Assembly: GCA_012512605.1 (NCBI GenBank)
Contig: JAAZDX010000054.1
Location: 1-12,168, forward strand
Direction: 5' to 3'
Length of the DNA: 12,168 nucleotides
Source of the DNA: Bacillota bacterium
GTDB lineage: Bacteria > Bacillota > UBA4882 > UBA10575
The position numbers were made by a program, and so were the translations under genes. Positions 1 through 7,344 of this stretch are shown piece after piece; the stretch's first letter is position 1, and each line of letters starts with the position of its first letter. The notes under the pieces are model-generated. The model was not told the DNA's origin, did not search any database, and saw nothing but the letters and a program-made list of their open reading frames with translations.

Positions 1-1
1 T

Positions 2-151
2 AGCTTGATAAGGTCTATTGCCGACGGTAAACATTATCCGAAAATGGTCGCTGAGGACCACGCTTCCTTGCGCGGATATCACGAAAGCTGTTTAAGTTTG
101 TACATGGTAAATATCCAGGCGGTATCGATGATTTTTAAAGCCCGGATCTAG
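2..151 (+). CDS. C-terminal end of an unidentified upstream gene, possibly frameshifted
   Basis: An open frame enters from the left edge and ends at TAG 149-151, which lies inside the stem of the following terminator. Its first part (SLIRSIADGKHYP, then AEDHASLR) looks protein-like, but after about position 73 the frame loses that character. The other two frames then look better: position 75 onward in frame 3 reads DITKAV, and frame 1 reads FVHGKYPGGIDDF with a TAA at 136-138, just before the terminator stem. This suggests a gene end disrupted by one or two single-base indels, or sequence errors. The start of the fragment loosely resembles the C-terminal segment of Gfo/Idh/MocA-type oxidoreductases, but I do not identify it with any confidence. 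Confidence 0.35.
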   Translation, partial: SLIRSIADGKHYPKMVAEDHASLRGYHESCLSLYMVNIQAVSMIFKARI

Positions 152-174
152 TAACCTAGGTCCGGGTTTTTGTA
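141..174 (+). terminator. Rho-independent terminator of the upstream gene
   Basis: An 11-bp stem (CCCGGATCTAG 141-151 with CTAGGTCCGGG 156-166, one T-G wobble) has a TAAC tetraloop and is followed directly by a T run (GGGTTTTTGT). It ends the transcription unit coming from the left edge and separates it from the LacI-regulator unit. Confidence 0.85.
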
Positions 175-191
175 TCTTTACTTGGTCCCAT

Positions 192-250
192 TTGATTTAG
201 TGCCCAATATAGTTTAATCTGTTGATAATTGATTATAACTTGAACAAGAT
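192..250 (+). promoter_or_regulatory. Probable promoter region of the LacI-family regulator gene (weak matches)
   Basis: The 190-nt gap between the terminator and the regulator gene is AT-rich and holds no convincing gene. The best promoter-like pair is TTGATT (192-197) with TAATCT (215-220) at 17-bp spacing. TTGATA (222-227) and TATAAC (234-239) also occur but do not pair at good distances. A promoter is expected here because a terminator lies upstream, but its exact position is uncertain. Confidence 0.2.
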
Positions 251-362
251 ACAAGAGAATACCTAAACTTGGCTGAAAATTTTCAGGAACAAGGCAGGTA
301 TCTCAATATTTGCAGAGAAATTATTGTAAATAGGGAATATTTGCAGGAAGGGAGCTCTATAG

Positions 363-1412
363 GTGGCGCATTCAAAAAAAGTTACAATTACCGATATTGC
401 GGAAAAAGCCCAGGTATCGATCAGTACGGTTTCCCGGGCTTTATCTGGCAATCCTGGTGTAAATGATGAAATTCGTCAGAAGGTTAAAGATATAGCTTCG
501 GCAATGGGTTATATCCCACCGGCGCGGAAAAAGGATTTCGGTAAAGACGGAAAGGCCATTGCTTTTCTAGTTGAAAGTTCGGATGTATTCGTGAGTGGAG
601 CATCGTTTTTTGGGAAGTTTCTTGCGGGGGTGCAACAAGTCTTTGAAAAGGAAAGCTACCGCATAATCTTGAGTACAACCCGCACCAATACAAATCCGCA
701 GAAAAAGATTAGCGAGCTGATCAAGAGCGGTGTTAATGGTTTTATTTTAGCGCAAACCCAGATCAATGACCCGTTTGTAAAGGTCTTGCTGGAATTAAAA
801 TATCCTTTTGTCACTTTAGGACGGCCCTTCTCCACGTTAAATACCCCTTATGTTGATGTGGATAGTTTCGGTGGGGCTTATGCGGCAACAACAGCTTTGG
901 CGAAACGAGGACATCGACATATTGCGTATATTAGTGGAAATTTGACGACTCTGGCTTCGATGGCCCGCCTTGAGGGCTATAGGAAAGCCTTACAAGACTT
1001 TAATATAAAATATGATGAGCGTTATACGGTGGAAGGAGGTGAGACGCAACAGGAAGCTTATACAGCGACAATTAAATTGTTGCAACAAGTAGAACATCCT
1101 CCCACCGGGATTTTTGTTTACAATGACTTTTTAGCGATTGGTGTGATCAGCGCTTTGCATGACCGTGGATTTAAGATACCGGAGGATGTTTGTTTAATCG
1201 GATTTGATGATGAAGAAGCCTCCGCTTTTACTGTTCCGCCGCTAGCTTCTGTCCGTTGGCCAGTTGTCGATATGGGCCAAAAAGCTGCTGAAATGCTCCT
1301 AAAGTTACTGAAGGGCGAACCTTTAATGCAACGACAGTTTGTACTACCCGTTGAATTAGTTGAACGCGAATCCCTCGGCGAATTGGTTGAGCTTAAAGGA
1401 AAAATCTCTTAG
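363..1412 (+). CDS. LacI/GalR-family transcriptional regulator
   Basis: This 349-residue protein has the usual LacI-family length and layout. The N-terminal helix-turn-helix and hinge cover about residues 7-53 (TITDIAEKAQVSISTVSRAL, then a hinge helix ending in MGYIPP). A periplasmic-binding-protein-like effector domain follows from about residue 65. Family landmarks are RLEGYRKAL (202-210), YNDFLAIG (253-260) and IGFDDEEAS (279-287). The start is GTG 363, placed 9 nt after AGGAAGGAG (345-353). It precedes a galactoside ABC importer and an alpha-galactosidase on the same strand, so it most likely represses that operon and is released by a sugar or galactoside. The effector is inferred from context only. 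A separate promoter for the transporter genes is likely because 264 nt lie between them. Confidence 0.93.
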   Translation: MAHSKKVTITDIAEKAQVSISTVSRALSGNPGVNDEIRQKVKDIASAMGYIPPARKKDFGKDGKAIAFLVESSDVFVSGASFFGKFLAGVQQVFEKESYRIILSTTRTNTNPQKKISELIKSGVNGFILAQTQINDPFVKVLLELKYPFVTLGRPFSTLNTPYVDVDSFGGAYAATTALAKRGHRHIAYISGNLTTLASMARLEGYRKALQDFNIKYDERYTVEGGETQQEAYTATIKLLQQVEHPPTGIFVYNDFLAIGVISALHDRGFKIPEDVCLIGFDDEEASAFTVPPLASVRWPVVDMGQKAAEMLLKLLKGEPLMQRQFVLPVELVERESLGELVELKGKIS

Positions 1413-1428
1413 TGAAAAAAACTAACAG

Positions 1429-1454
1429 CATGAAAAATATATATTTTTTTCATG
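1429..1454 (+). terminator. AT-rich hairpin after the LacI-family gene
   Basis: A perfect 9-bp inverted repeat (CATGAAAAA 1429-1437, TTTTTTCATG ending at 1454) lies 17 nt after the regulator stop codon. It has T-rich and A-rich sides like a bidirectional terminator but almost no GC pairs, so it would be a weak terminator at best. Confidence 0.3.
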
Positions 1455-1468
1455 AAATAAGCAGGATA

Positions 1469-1670
1469 TTGAAAAATTTTCTTGAATATTATATTGCAAG
1501 TTATAGAAGAAGCAGTTACATTAGTCGTCTCAAGTAAATCCAACCAAATTGTTGTATCGAATGCAGAATGATCATGATTATGGCGTTGGTACACTCTGGG
1601 GAAAGGAGGCGTGTTGCGGCAGAAGGCTAACATCAGGTGGAACAGTTGAAAAAGATTAAAAAGGAGGTTT
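1469..1670 (+). promoter_or_regulatory. Putative promoter/operator region of the galactoside operon
   Basis: This non-coding stretch is where the operon promoter and LacI-type operator should be. Candidate elements are TTGAAA (1469-1474) with TATATT (1490-1495) at a short 15-bp spacing, and TTGCAA (1494-1499) with TTACAT (1516-1521) at 16 bp. A near-palindrome, CAACCAAATTGTTG (1541-1554), and the palindrome ATGATCAT (within 1568-1577) are possible operator sites, but neither is a classic CG-centred LacI operator. AAGGAGG at 1661-1667 is the ribosome binding site of the next gene. Confidence 0.3.
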
Positions 1671-1676
1671 TTGGTA

Positions 1677-2927
1677 TTGAAAAAAGGGATTATTAAACTT
1701 CTGACAGTTGGGTTGCTGATCCTTGTAGTTTGCATGACCATAGTTGGTGCTCCGCGCAGAACAACGGTAACAATTCTAGCCGGAATATCGACCACCGATG
1801 ATGGTTTGCAGGAGATTATTACGGAAGCGGTCGCTAAGAAATACCCGGAAATTTCGTTGCAATGGGAAGTCCATGAATGGAGCGATAATTTCCATCCCCG
1901 GATGCAGCAGTACATACAGACTGGTTTGCCCGATATCATCATCGGTAAAGCACAAGACGTGGCGACATACGGCGGACAAGGGTTATTGGCGAGTTTGAAC
2001 GGGAAAAGCTATCTAAATAATATATTGGATGCGGCGATCCCCGGCGTAACGATTGATGGCAAAATATATGGAATGGTCTTCAACGGTCTTTATCAAGGCG
2101 TGTACTATAACCGGCAAATGTTCAAGGAATTAGGTTTAAAAGTACCGACCACGCTCGCCGAACTGGATGAGGTAATCAATAAATTAAAAGCCAAAGGGAT
2201 CACACCTTTTGCTTCCCATATGGTTGAAACCTGGAGTATCGGCAATATGGTCATGCAATTTGCTATTAACGATGTTTTTGCGAAAACGCCCGATTGGGGC
2301 GATCAGTTCCGTGCGGGCAAGGTATCCTTTGCAACCTCAGAGGCCTATCGGAAGTGTTATGAATATATGAAACTAATCTATGATAATACATGGACCAGAG
2401 AGACCTTTTCCCTACCGCAAACCGATTGTGACACGCGCATGGTCCTAGGACAAGCCGCGATGAAGGTTTCCGGGTCATGGTCAATCCAGAACTTCCTAAC
2501 CATTGATGAAAACTTTGATTTTGGTGTCTTCCCCTTCCCGAACCAGACTGGGGATGCCAAACTGATCTTCGAACCGAACATGACCTTCATGAAGAGTGCA
2601 ACAACGAAGAATTCGGATGTGGTCGATAAAGTATTTGAGGTCATTACGACCGACAAGGAAGCAGCGATTAAGTTCTATAATATGTCCCGGACCGCCTCGA
2701 TGCTTAAAGGGGTAAGTCCTACCTTCCCAAATCCAAGCCAAGCTGATATCGACAAATATGCCGCCGCAGGAATGCTGATCGATGCGAACATTGGTAACAA
2801 CCAACTGCAATGGGGTGGGTTCCAGGATGAAAACGCGAAAGATATTGCGGCCTGGCTCCAGGGGGATATCACTCTGGATCAAGCATTACGCGCTGCGGAC
2901 AGTAGAAGGGCAAATAGTAAACCCTAA
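1677..2927 (+). CDS. ABC transporter sugar-binding protein, family 1 (CUT1 type)
   Basis: This 416-residue extracytoplasmic solute-binding protein delivers the sugar to the two permeases encoded next. Residues 1-25 form a signal peptide: MKKGIIK, a hydrophobic core at 8-24, and a likely signal peptidase I site at VGA/P. The mature part has the family-1 pattern, with GVYYNRQMFKELGLKVPTT followed by an LxELDEVINKLKAKGITPF-type helix in the first lobe. The frame opens at TTG 1671, but that lies only 3 nt from AAGGAGG (1661-1667). TTG 1677 is 9 nt away and gives a standard MKK start, so I choose it. Cys19 sits in LVVC, which lacks the small residue a lipobox needs before Cys, so lipidation is doubtful. 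An alpha-galactoside ligand (melibiose or raffinose type) is inferred from the downstream GH36 gene. Confidence 0.92.
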   Translation: MKKGIIKLLTVGLLILVVCMTIVGAPRRTTVTILAGISTTDDGLQEIITEAVAKKYPEISLQWEVHEWSDNFHPRMQQYIQTGLPDIIIGKAQDVATYGGQGLLASLNGKSYLNNILDAAIPGVTIDGKIYGMVFNGLYQGVYYNRQMFKELGLKVPTTLAELDEVINKLKAKGITPFASHMVETWSIGNMVMQFAINDVFAKTPDWGDQFRAGKVSFATSEAYRKCYEYMKLIYDNTWTRETFSLPQTDCDTRMVLGQAAMKVSGSWSIQNFLTIDENFDFGVFPFPNQTGDAKLIFEPNMTFMKSATTKNSDVVDKVFEVITTDKEAAIKFYNMSRTASMLKGVSPTFPNPSQADIDKYAAAGMLIDANIGNNQLQWGGFQDENAKDIAAWLQGDITLDQALRAADSRRANSKP

Positions 2928-2947
2928 TTAGTAATGGGCAAAAAGTT

Positions 2948-2969
2948 GGGGGGATAGCATTATCCCCCC
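2948..2969 (+). promoter_or_regulatory. Intercistronic hairpin between binding protein and first permease
   Basis: A perfect 9-bp GC-rich stem (GGGGGGATA 2948-2956, TATCCCCCC 2961-2969) with a GCAT loop lies 20 nt after the binding-protein stop. It is followed by TATTTTAAG rather than a true T run, so it probably acts as a partial terminator or a 3' mRNA stabiliser. In either case the effect would be more binding protein than permease, as in many ABC operons. Confidence 0.7.
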
Positions 2970-2992
2970 TATTTTAAGTGGGAGGTTATATC

Positions 2993-3874
2993 ATGCTTCA
3001 CCGATCGCTAAAACGGTTTGAAAAAATCCAATATTTTTCGTTGGTCTTACCAGGACTAATCCTTTTTACCGTCGGATTGATCATACCGATGTTCCTTTCA
3101 CTGGGTTATTCCTTTACTGATTGGAACGGCTTAACTCCCACCGCAACTTTTATCGGTTTAGAAAACTACCGCAAATTTTTTACGGACCCCTTTGCCAACC
3201 AGGCGTGGAGTTTTACGATCAGATTTACGATTTGGAATACGATTATCCAAAACATCTTTGCCCTGTTGTTCGCCGTCGTGTTAAACGGGAAGATCAAAGG
3301 GGAACGTATCTACCGGACCGTTGTTTTTGTCCCCTGCCTGATTAGTGCCGTTATTGTCGGCTTTATTTGGTTACGGATGTATTCTAATGTTTTGCCTGTT
3401 CTGAATCGGTTGTTAGGAACCGACATCAATTTCCTCCTTTTTGGAAGTTCCAAGACGGTCCTTACCGGGCTCTTGATCGCCAATAATTGGCAGTGGATCG
3501 GTTATTGGATGTTAATATATCTCGCGGCGCTTCAGTCAATTCCGTTCGAGTTATATGAGTCGGCGACGATCGACGGGGCGATGGGGTGGCAAAAGTTTCG
3601 GCACATTACCATCCCCATGTTGGCACCGGCTTTTACCATTTGTATCGTGGGCATTACCACCGGTTCGCTTAAAGTGTATGAACTGCTGGTCACGTCGACA
3701 CAGGGCGGTCCGGGACGCGCCTCAACTTCGATTGTTTATTATATCTATAACACGGCGATCAACGGACGCCAGTATGGGTATGGTTCCGCTATGTCGATCC
3801 TACTTGTGATAATCCTACTGATCGTGGCTCTCTTACAACTCAGTTTCCTCAGGAAGAAGGAGGTGCAGTTATAA
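2993..3874 (+). CDS. CUT1 ABC sugar permease, MalF/UgpA-like
   Basis: This is a 293-residue inner-membrane permease with about six transmembrane segments (roughly residues 13-40, 77-98, 108-130, 156-182, 210-232 and 263-286). The cytoplasmic EAA loop that docks the ATPase lies at 188-210 (ESATIDGA, then ITIPML) with the conserved Glu189 and Gly195. The ATG at 2993 is chosen because GGAGG (2981-2985) sits 7 nt upstream. The in-frame GTG at 2978 lies inside that ribosome binding site. It pairs with the next gene to form the heterodimeric channel of the importer. A purine-rich tract near the 3' end (AAGAAGGAGG, 3854-3863) serves as the ribosome binding site of the next permease, so the two are tightly coupled. 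Confidence 0.93.
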   Translation: MLHRSLKRFEKIQYFSLVLPGLILFTVGLIIPMFLSLGYSFTDWNGLTPTATFIGLENYRKFFTDPFANQAWSFTIRFTIWNTIIQNIFALLFAVVLNGKIKGERIYRTVVFVPCLISAVIVGFIWLRMYSNVLPVLNRLLGTDINFLLFGSSKTVLTGLLIANNWQWIGYWMLIYLAALQSIPFELYESATIDGAMGWQKFRHITIPMLAPAFTICIVGITTGSLKVYELLVTSTQGGPGRASTSIVYYIYNTAINGRQYGYGSAMSILLVIILLIVALLQLSFLRKKEVQL

Positions 3875-3876
3875 GC

Positions 3877-4788
3877 GTGGGTAAGGAAAAGATTAACCAT
3901 ACATTGGACCTGGATCTGCTAGAAAAACAGTTATTAAAGAAACCAACCAACAAGGCACGGAGGCTAAACCGGTTGCGCGCCGGATTGCTTCAGTTCTTCA
4001 TGACCATCGTCGCGCTTTTGTTTGCGATTCCCATTTTTATCGTGATCAATTATTCTTTCAAAACAACGAAAGAACTCTTCCTAAGCAGCCCGTTGCAATT
4101 GCCGCAAAGTTTTAACTTGGCCAACTACCAAAATGCTTTTCGCCGCTTGCAGCTAGGGACGACTTTCACCAACACCCTTTTTTATACGGTCATATCGGTT
4201 TTGGCGCTGTCCATCCTGTGCGGGGCGGCGGCCTGGGCGATTTCGCGGAATAAAAGTAAAATTTATAAATTCTTCTACGTCTATTTCTTACTAGGGATTT
4301 TCATTCCTTACCAAGCCCTTTTTCTTTCCATCTACATTGTGGGGTTTAAAGCAGGGCTGGTCAATACCCGACTTGGCTTGATCTTAATGTATATTGCCAC
4401 CGGAATGTCCTTTGGCGTCTTTCTCATGACCAGTTTCATGTCGACCGTGCCCCTGGAGTTAGAGGATGCCGCGAAGATTGATGGTTGTTCGGTTTATAAA
4501 ACCTATTTCCTTATTGTTTTGCCGCTTTTAAAACCAGCCATCGCCACGCTCACCATCCTCCAGGCCTTCCAGATCTGGAATGATTTCCTCATGGCGAGTC
4601 TTTTCATTAGCAAACAAGAACTAAGGACGATTACCCTGGCTATGCAGTTGTTATTCTCCCAGCAGGCAAGCGACTATACCACGGCGATGGCTGGAATTAT
4701 CGTCTCTGTTTTACCGGTTGCGGTTCTCTTTATCTCCCTGCAGAAGTACTTTGTGCAGGGGATGACGGCCGGGGCGCTGAAAGGCTGA
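3877..4788 (+). CDS. CUT1 ABC sugar permease, MalG/UgpE-like
   Basis: This 303-residue membrane protein starts at GTG 3877, two nt after the stop of the first permease, using a ribosome binding site inside that gene at 3859-3863 (13-nt spacing, a little long). It has six predicted membrane segments, the first at about 36-58, after an unusually long charged N-terminal tail of about 34 residues. The EAA loop spans 194-218 (ELEDAAKIDG, then VLPLL). The C-terminal GMTAGALKG is typical of MalG-type permeases. The ATP-binding subunit is not encoded here, so a shared MsmK/MsmX-type ATPase elsewhere in the genome is expected. That is inference from known CUT1 systems. Confidence 0.93.
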   Translation: MGKEKINHTLDLDLLEKQLLKKPTNKARRLNRLRAGLLQFFMTIVALLFAIPIFIVINYSFKTTKELFLSSPLQLPQSFNLANYQNAFRRLQLGTTFTNTLFYTVISVLALSILCGAAAWAISRNKSKIYKFFYVYFLLGIFIPYQALFLSIYIVGFKAGLVNTRLGLILMYIATGMSFGVFLMTSFMSTVPLELEDAAKIDGCSVYKTYFLIVLPLLKPAIATLTILQAFQIWNDFLMASLFISKQELRTITLAMQLLFSQQASDYTTAMAGIIVSVLPVAVLFISLQKYFVQGMTAGALKG

Positions 4789-4846
4789 TCTCTACTCCAT
4801 TTATTTGCTCCATTGAAGATGATAATACAGGCAAAGGGATGATAAA

Positions 4847-6931
4847 ATGGATATCATTATCAAGGAAAACAATATTAATTTAGTCATTAGAGTCGATGTG
4901 AAAAAAAAGGTGCGACTTTTGCATTTTTCGCCATTCCCTTTTCAGCCGGGACTAATATCTGGGGAAGAGCAAAAACGCTACAGCCTCGTGGAGATTCAAT
5001 GCAGTGGGGAAAACCATATAGAAAACCATGGGACTAAACATAGTGGAACTTTACCTGGTAACCGCTTGGTCTATAAAACCCACCGGGATTTCCGCACGGC
5101 GCAGGGCAGGAAATTGGAGATCGAAATGGAAGATGACGGGTTCATCGTCATCTCCCATTTGCAGTTTTATGATGGGATTTCCATCGTCCGTTCCTGGACC
5201 GAGGTGCGAAACGAAAGCACGACGGTCAGGGGTCTCGAGTATGTATCGTCCTTTGCCCTGTCCGGAATCTCCAAAGAGGGTTTATTGCCATGGGATGAAA
5301 AGAGTCGCGTCCATATCCCCCATCACACCTGGTATGGGGAGGCGCAGTGGCGCCAATATATGCTGCCCGAACTTGGTCTATCTCAGGTGATGGATTATTC
5401 CTTTAAAAAGCTTGCCTGTACGAATACGGGATCTTGGTCGACGTCCCAATTTCTCCCCATGGGTTGCTACGAAAACATCGAATGCGGCAGCATTCTCTTT
5501 TGGCAGATTGAACATAATGGTTCCTGGCACTGGGAGATAAGCGACAAAGGCCAACAACTTTATTTACTGCTCAGTGGACCGACGGAGAATGAGAATGCCT
5601 GGTGGAAAAGGCTCGGGCCAGGCGCGACATTTACTTCCGTCCCCGTAGCGGTCGGTATTATGAGCGGAAACTTTGAAGAGGCCATGCAAGAGCTGACCAA
5701 GTACCGTCGGGTGCTGCGCCGCCCGCACCGGGATAATCAAACCTTACCCGTTATTTTTAATGATTATATGAACTGTAATTTTGGTGATCCAACCACAGAG
5801 AAACTGCTGCCCTTGATTGATGCCGCCGCCGAAGTTGGTTGTGAGTACTTTTGTATCGATTGCGGATGGTATTCGGATGGGGAATGGTGGGATCGCGTTG
5901 GCGAATGGCTCCCCTCCCAAAGGCGTTTTCCCGGCGGGATTAAAGAACCGCTCGATTATATCCGCGCAAAAGGGATGGTTCCCGGATTATGGCTGGAACT
6001 TGAGGTGATGGGGATTAACTGCCCGCTCGCCAGCCAAGTTCCCGATGATTGGTTTTTTACCCGCTACGGTAAACGCGTCATTGCCCACGACCGCTATCAA
6101 CTGGATTTCCGCAATCCGGAGGTGCGAAAGCATGCTGACGAGGTGATCCACCGGTTAGTGGAGGACTACGGCGTCGGTTACATTAAGATGGACTACAATC
6201 TTAATGCCGGCAGCGGAACTGAAAACAATGCCGATAGTTTCGGCGATGGACTCTTGTCTCATAATCGTGCCTATTTAGACTGGCTCGATAGTATATTCAG
6301 CAGATATCCGGAACTGGTTATCGAGAACTGTAGTAGCGGCGGGATGCGGATGGATTACGCGATGCTCAGCCGGCATAGTATCCAATCCAGTAGCGACCAA
6401 ACGGATTACCGAAAAAATGCGGTCATTGCTGCCGCTTGCGCCACCGGGGTGACCCCGGAACAATGTGCGGTTTGGTCTTACCCCCTGCGTGAAGGGGATA
6501 TCGAGGAAGTTGTCTTTAACATGGTGAACGCCCTGCTCATGCGGATTCATCTCAGTGGCCATTTAGCCGAGATCTCCCCGGAGCGGTTGGCCGTGGTTCG
6601 CGAAGCGATCGATTATTATAAATCGATCCGCCTCAAGCTCAAAGATGGACTGCCAATTTGGCCGTTGGGATTGCCAACATTCCAAGATCCCTGGGTCAGC
6701 TGGGGACTAAGGTGCGGTTCCACTACTTATTTTGCGGTCTGGCGGTTAGAAGGCTCCCGCGAAACTTGCCGGATACCCTTAACCCATCTAAAGGGGAAAC
6801 AGGCCGCTGTGCGCTGTGGCTTCCCGGCCAGTCTCGGTTGTGATCTCGAATGGCACCAAAGTAACGGCGAACTTACGATCGTGCTACCCAAAACCAATAT
6901 GGCACGGATAATCGAAATTGAAGAGAAATGA
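4847..6931 (+). CDS. Alpha-galactosidase, glycoside hydrolase family 36
   Basis: This 694-residue enzyme has the usual GH36 layout: an N-terminal beta-sandwich (about 1-290), a catalytic (beta/alpha)8 barrel (about 300-600) and a C-terminal beta domain. Catalytic landmarks in order are CIDCGWYSDGEWWDRVGEW (336-354), LWLELEVM (381-388), KMDYN with nucleophile Asp449, ENCSSGGMRMD (493-503), and SSSDQTD with acid/base Asp517. It should release terminal alpha-galactose from melibiose or raffinose-type sugars with retention. There is no signal peptide, so it is cytoplasmic and works on the sugar brought in by the ABC importer. ATG 4847 follows AAAGGG (4833-4838) by 8 nt. Divergences from textbook GH36 motifs (SSSD where WTSD is usual, LELEVM where FEPEMV is usual) suggest an atypical subgroup and leave room for a different alpha-galactoside. 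A copy of its last ten codons recurs at 11637-11669. Confidence 0.92.
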   Translation: MDIIIKENNINLVIRVDVKKKVRLLHFSPFPFQPGLISGEEQKRYSLVEIQCSGENHIENHGTKHSGTLPGNRLVYKTHRDFRTAQGRKLEIEMEDDGFIVISHLQFYDGISIVRSWTEVRNESTTVRGLEYVSSFALSGISKEGLLPWDEKSRVHIPHHTWYGEAQWRQYMLPELGLSQVMDYSFKKLACTNTGSWSTSQFLPMGCYENIECGSILFWQIEHNGSWHWEISDKGQQLYLLLSGPTENENAWWKRLGPGATFTSVPVAVGIMSGNFEEAMQELTKYRRVLRRPHRDNQTLPVIFNDYMNCNFGDPTTEKLLPLIDAAAEVGCEYFCIDCGWYSDGEWWDRVGEWLPSQRRFPGGIKEPLDYIRAKGMVPGLWLELEVMGINCPLASQVPDDWFFTRYGKRVIAHDRYQLDFRNPEVRKHADEVIHRLVEDYGVGYIKMDYNLNAGSGTENNADSFGDGLLSHNRAYLDWLDSIFSRYPELVIENCSSGGMRMDYAMLSRHSIQSSSDQTDYRKNAVIAAACATGVTPEQCAVWSYPLREGDIEEVVFNMVNALLMRIHLSGHLAEISPERLAVVREAIDYYKSIRLKLKDGLPIWPLGLPTFQDPWVSWGLRCGSTTYFAVWRLEGSRETCRIPLTHLKGKQAAVRCGFPASLGCDLEWHQSNGELTIVLPKTNMARIIEIEEK

Positions 6932-7004
6932 ATAGTTAGACTGAGACTGTACGGTTGCCCTAAAAACCTCTGCTGAATTTTTTCAGCAGAGGTTTTAATT
7001 TTTT
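6896..7004 (+). repeat. Direct repeat, copy 1: 3' end of the GH36 gene plus terminator
   Basis: From AATATGGCACGGATAAT onward this stretch recurs, imperfectly, at 11634-11735. It contains the last ten codons (MARIIEIEEK), TGA, a 30-nt spacer and the terminator hairpin. The coding part differs at two bases, both synonymous Ile codon swaps (ATC/ATT at one codon, ATT/ATC at the other). The spacer differs by a few substitutions and an indel of about 5 nt. The two copies bracket the whole sugar-acid module. Confidence 0.9.
6963..7004 (+). terminator. Rho-independent terminator of the galactoside operon
   Basis: A perfect 15-bp stem (AAAACCTCTGCTGAA 6963-6977, TTCAGCAGAGGTTTT 6982-6996) with a TTTT loop is followed by AATTTTTT. 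It is a strong intrinsic terminator 31 nt after the alpha-galactosidase stop. A twin with a changed loop and one compensatory stem pair lies at 11696-11735. Confidence 0.93.
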
Positions 7005-7269
7005 GTTTTTATCACTTAACATTTCAGAGTCCGGACTACTTTTCCCTTATGAAATTGCGAACTTAATAGCCACGAACACCAATATTCTACACCACTATCT
7101 ACAAGAGATGGGTAGATTGTCGAATAATGACTTTGAATACTCGCTTACTAACCACAAAGCGATTCTTGAAGCTTTGAAGAATAGAGATGCCCAGAAGGCT
7201 AAGGACATTATCCTAAAAAGTATGGATTATAACCTTAGCAGATTTAAAGCTGTGTTTAAAAAGAAGTAA
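7003..7269 (+). pseudogene. Truncated GntR/FadR-type regulator, C-terminal (FCD) remnant
   Basis: This reading frame of 88 codons ends at TAA 7267-7269. The segment NHKAILEALKNRDAQKAKDIILKSMDYNLSRF has the pattern of the end of an FCD ligand-binding domain of FadR-subfamily GntR regulators (H-x-x-I-L-x-A-L-x-x-R-D-x-x-x-A). The upstream part (ATNTNILHHYLQEM) fits the preceding helix. The winged-helix DNA-binding domain and the first half of the FCD are missing. The frame runs into the galactosidase terminator, and the only possible start (TTG 7003) has no ribosome binding site and lies in the terminator's T run. It is therefore a beheaded gene. Sugar-acid transporter and dehydratase operons are often controlled by such regulators, so it was probably the local regulator of the genes downstream. 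Confidence 0.7.
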
Positions 7270-7287
7270 CCCATGTAAGGTCGCGTC

Positions 7288-7326
7288 TTTTTTTAAGAGA
7301 AGTAATAACATATGATACAACATTGT
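7288..7326 (+). promoter_or_regulatory. Candidate promoter of the sugar-acid operon
   Basis: TATGAT (7311-7316) is a good -10 match, but the -35 position is only a T run (around 7288-7293). A small inverted repeat, ACAA-CA-TTGT (7317-7326), lies directly downstream and could be an operator half-site pair. A promoter is expected here because a strong terminator lies upstream at 6963-7004 and the intervening gene is broken. Confidence 0.3.
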
Positions 7327-7344
7327 GCGGAAAGGAATATGTAA

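Noticed and set aside
269..466. Plus-strand open frame of 65 codons overlapping the start of the LacI-family gene
   Set aside because: It has a TTG start without a good ribosome binding site, and two fifths or more of it overlaps the helix-turn-helix region of the clear LacI-type gene in another frame.
1611..1649. Possible 12-residue leader peptide (GTG 1611) behind AAAGGAGG
   Set aside because: The spacing from the ribosome binding site is only about 1 nt, and no attenuator-like hairpin follows before the binding-protein gene.
1671..1676. TTG 1671 as the start of the binding-protein gene
   Set aside because: It lies only 3 nt from AAGGAGG. TTG 1677 has 9-nt spacing and gives a standard MKK signal-peptide start.
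1409..1942. Minus-strand open frame of 177 codons across the regulator-binding protein gap
   Set aside because: It overlaps the 5' part of the binding-protein gene in antisense, has no recognisable domain, and its composition looks like a shadow of the plus-strand gene.
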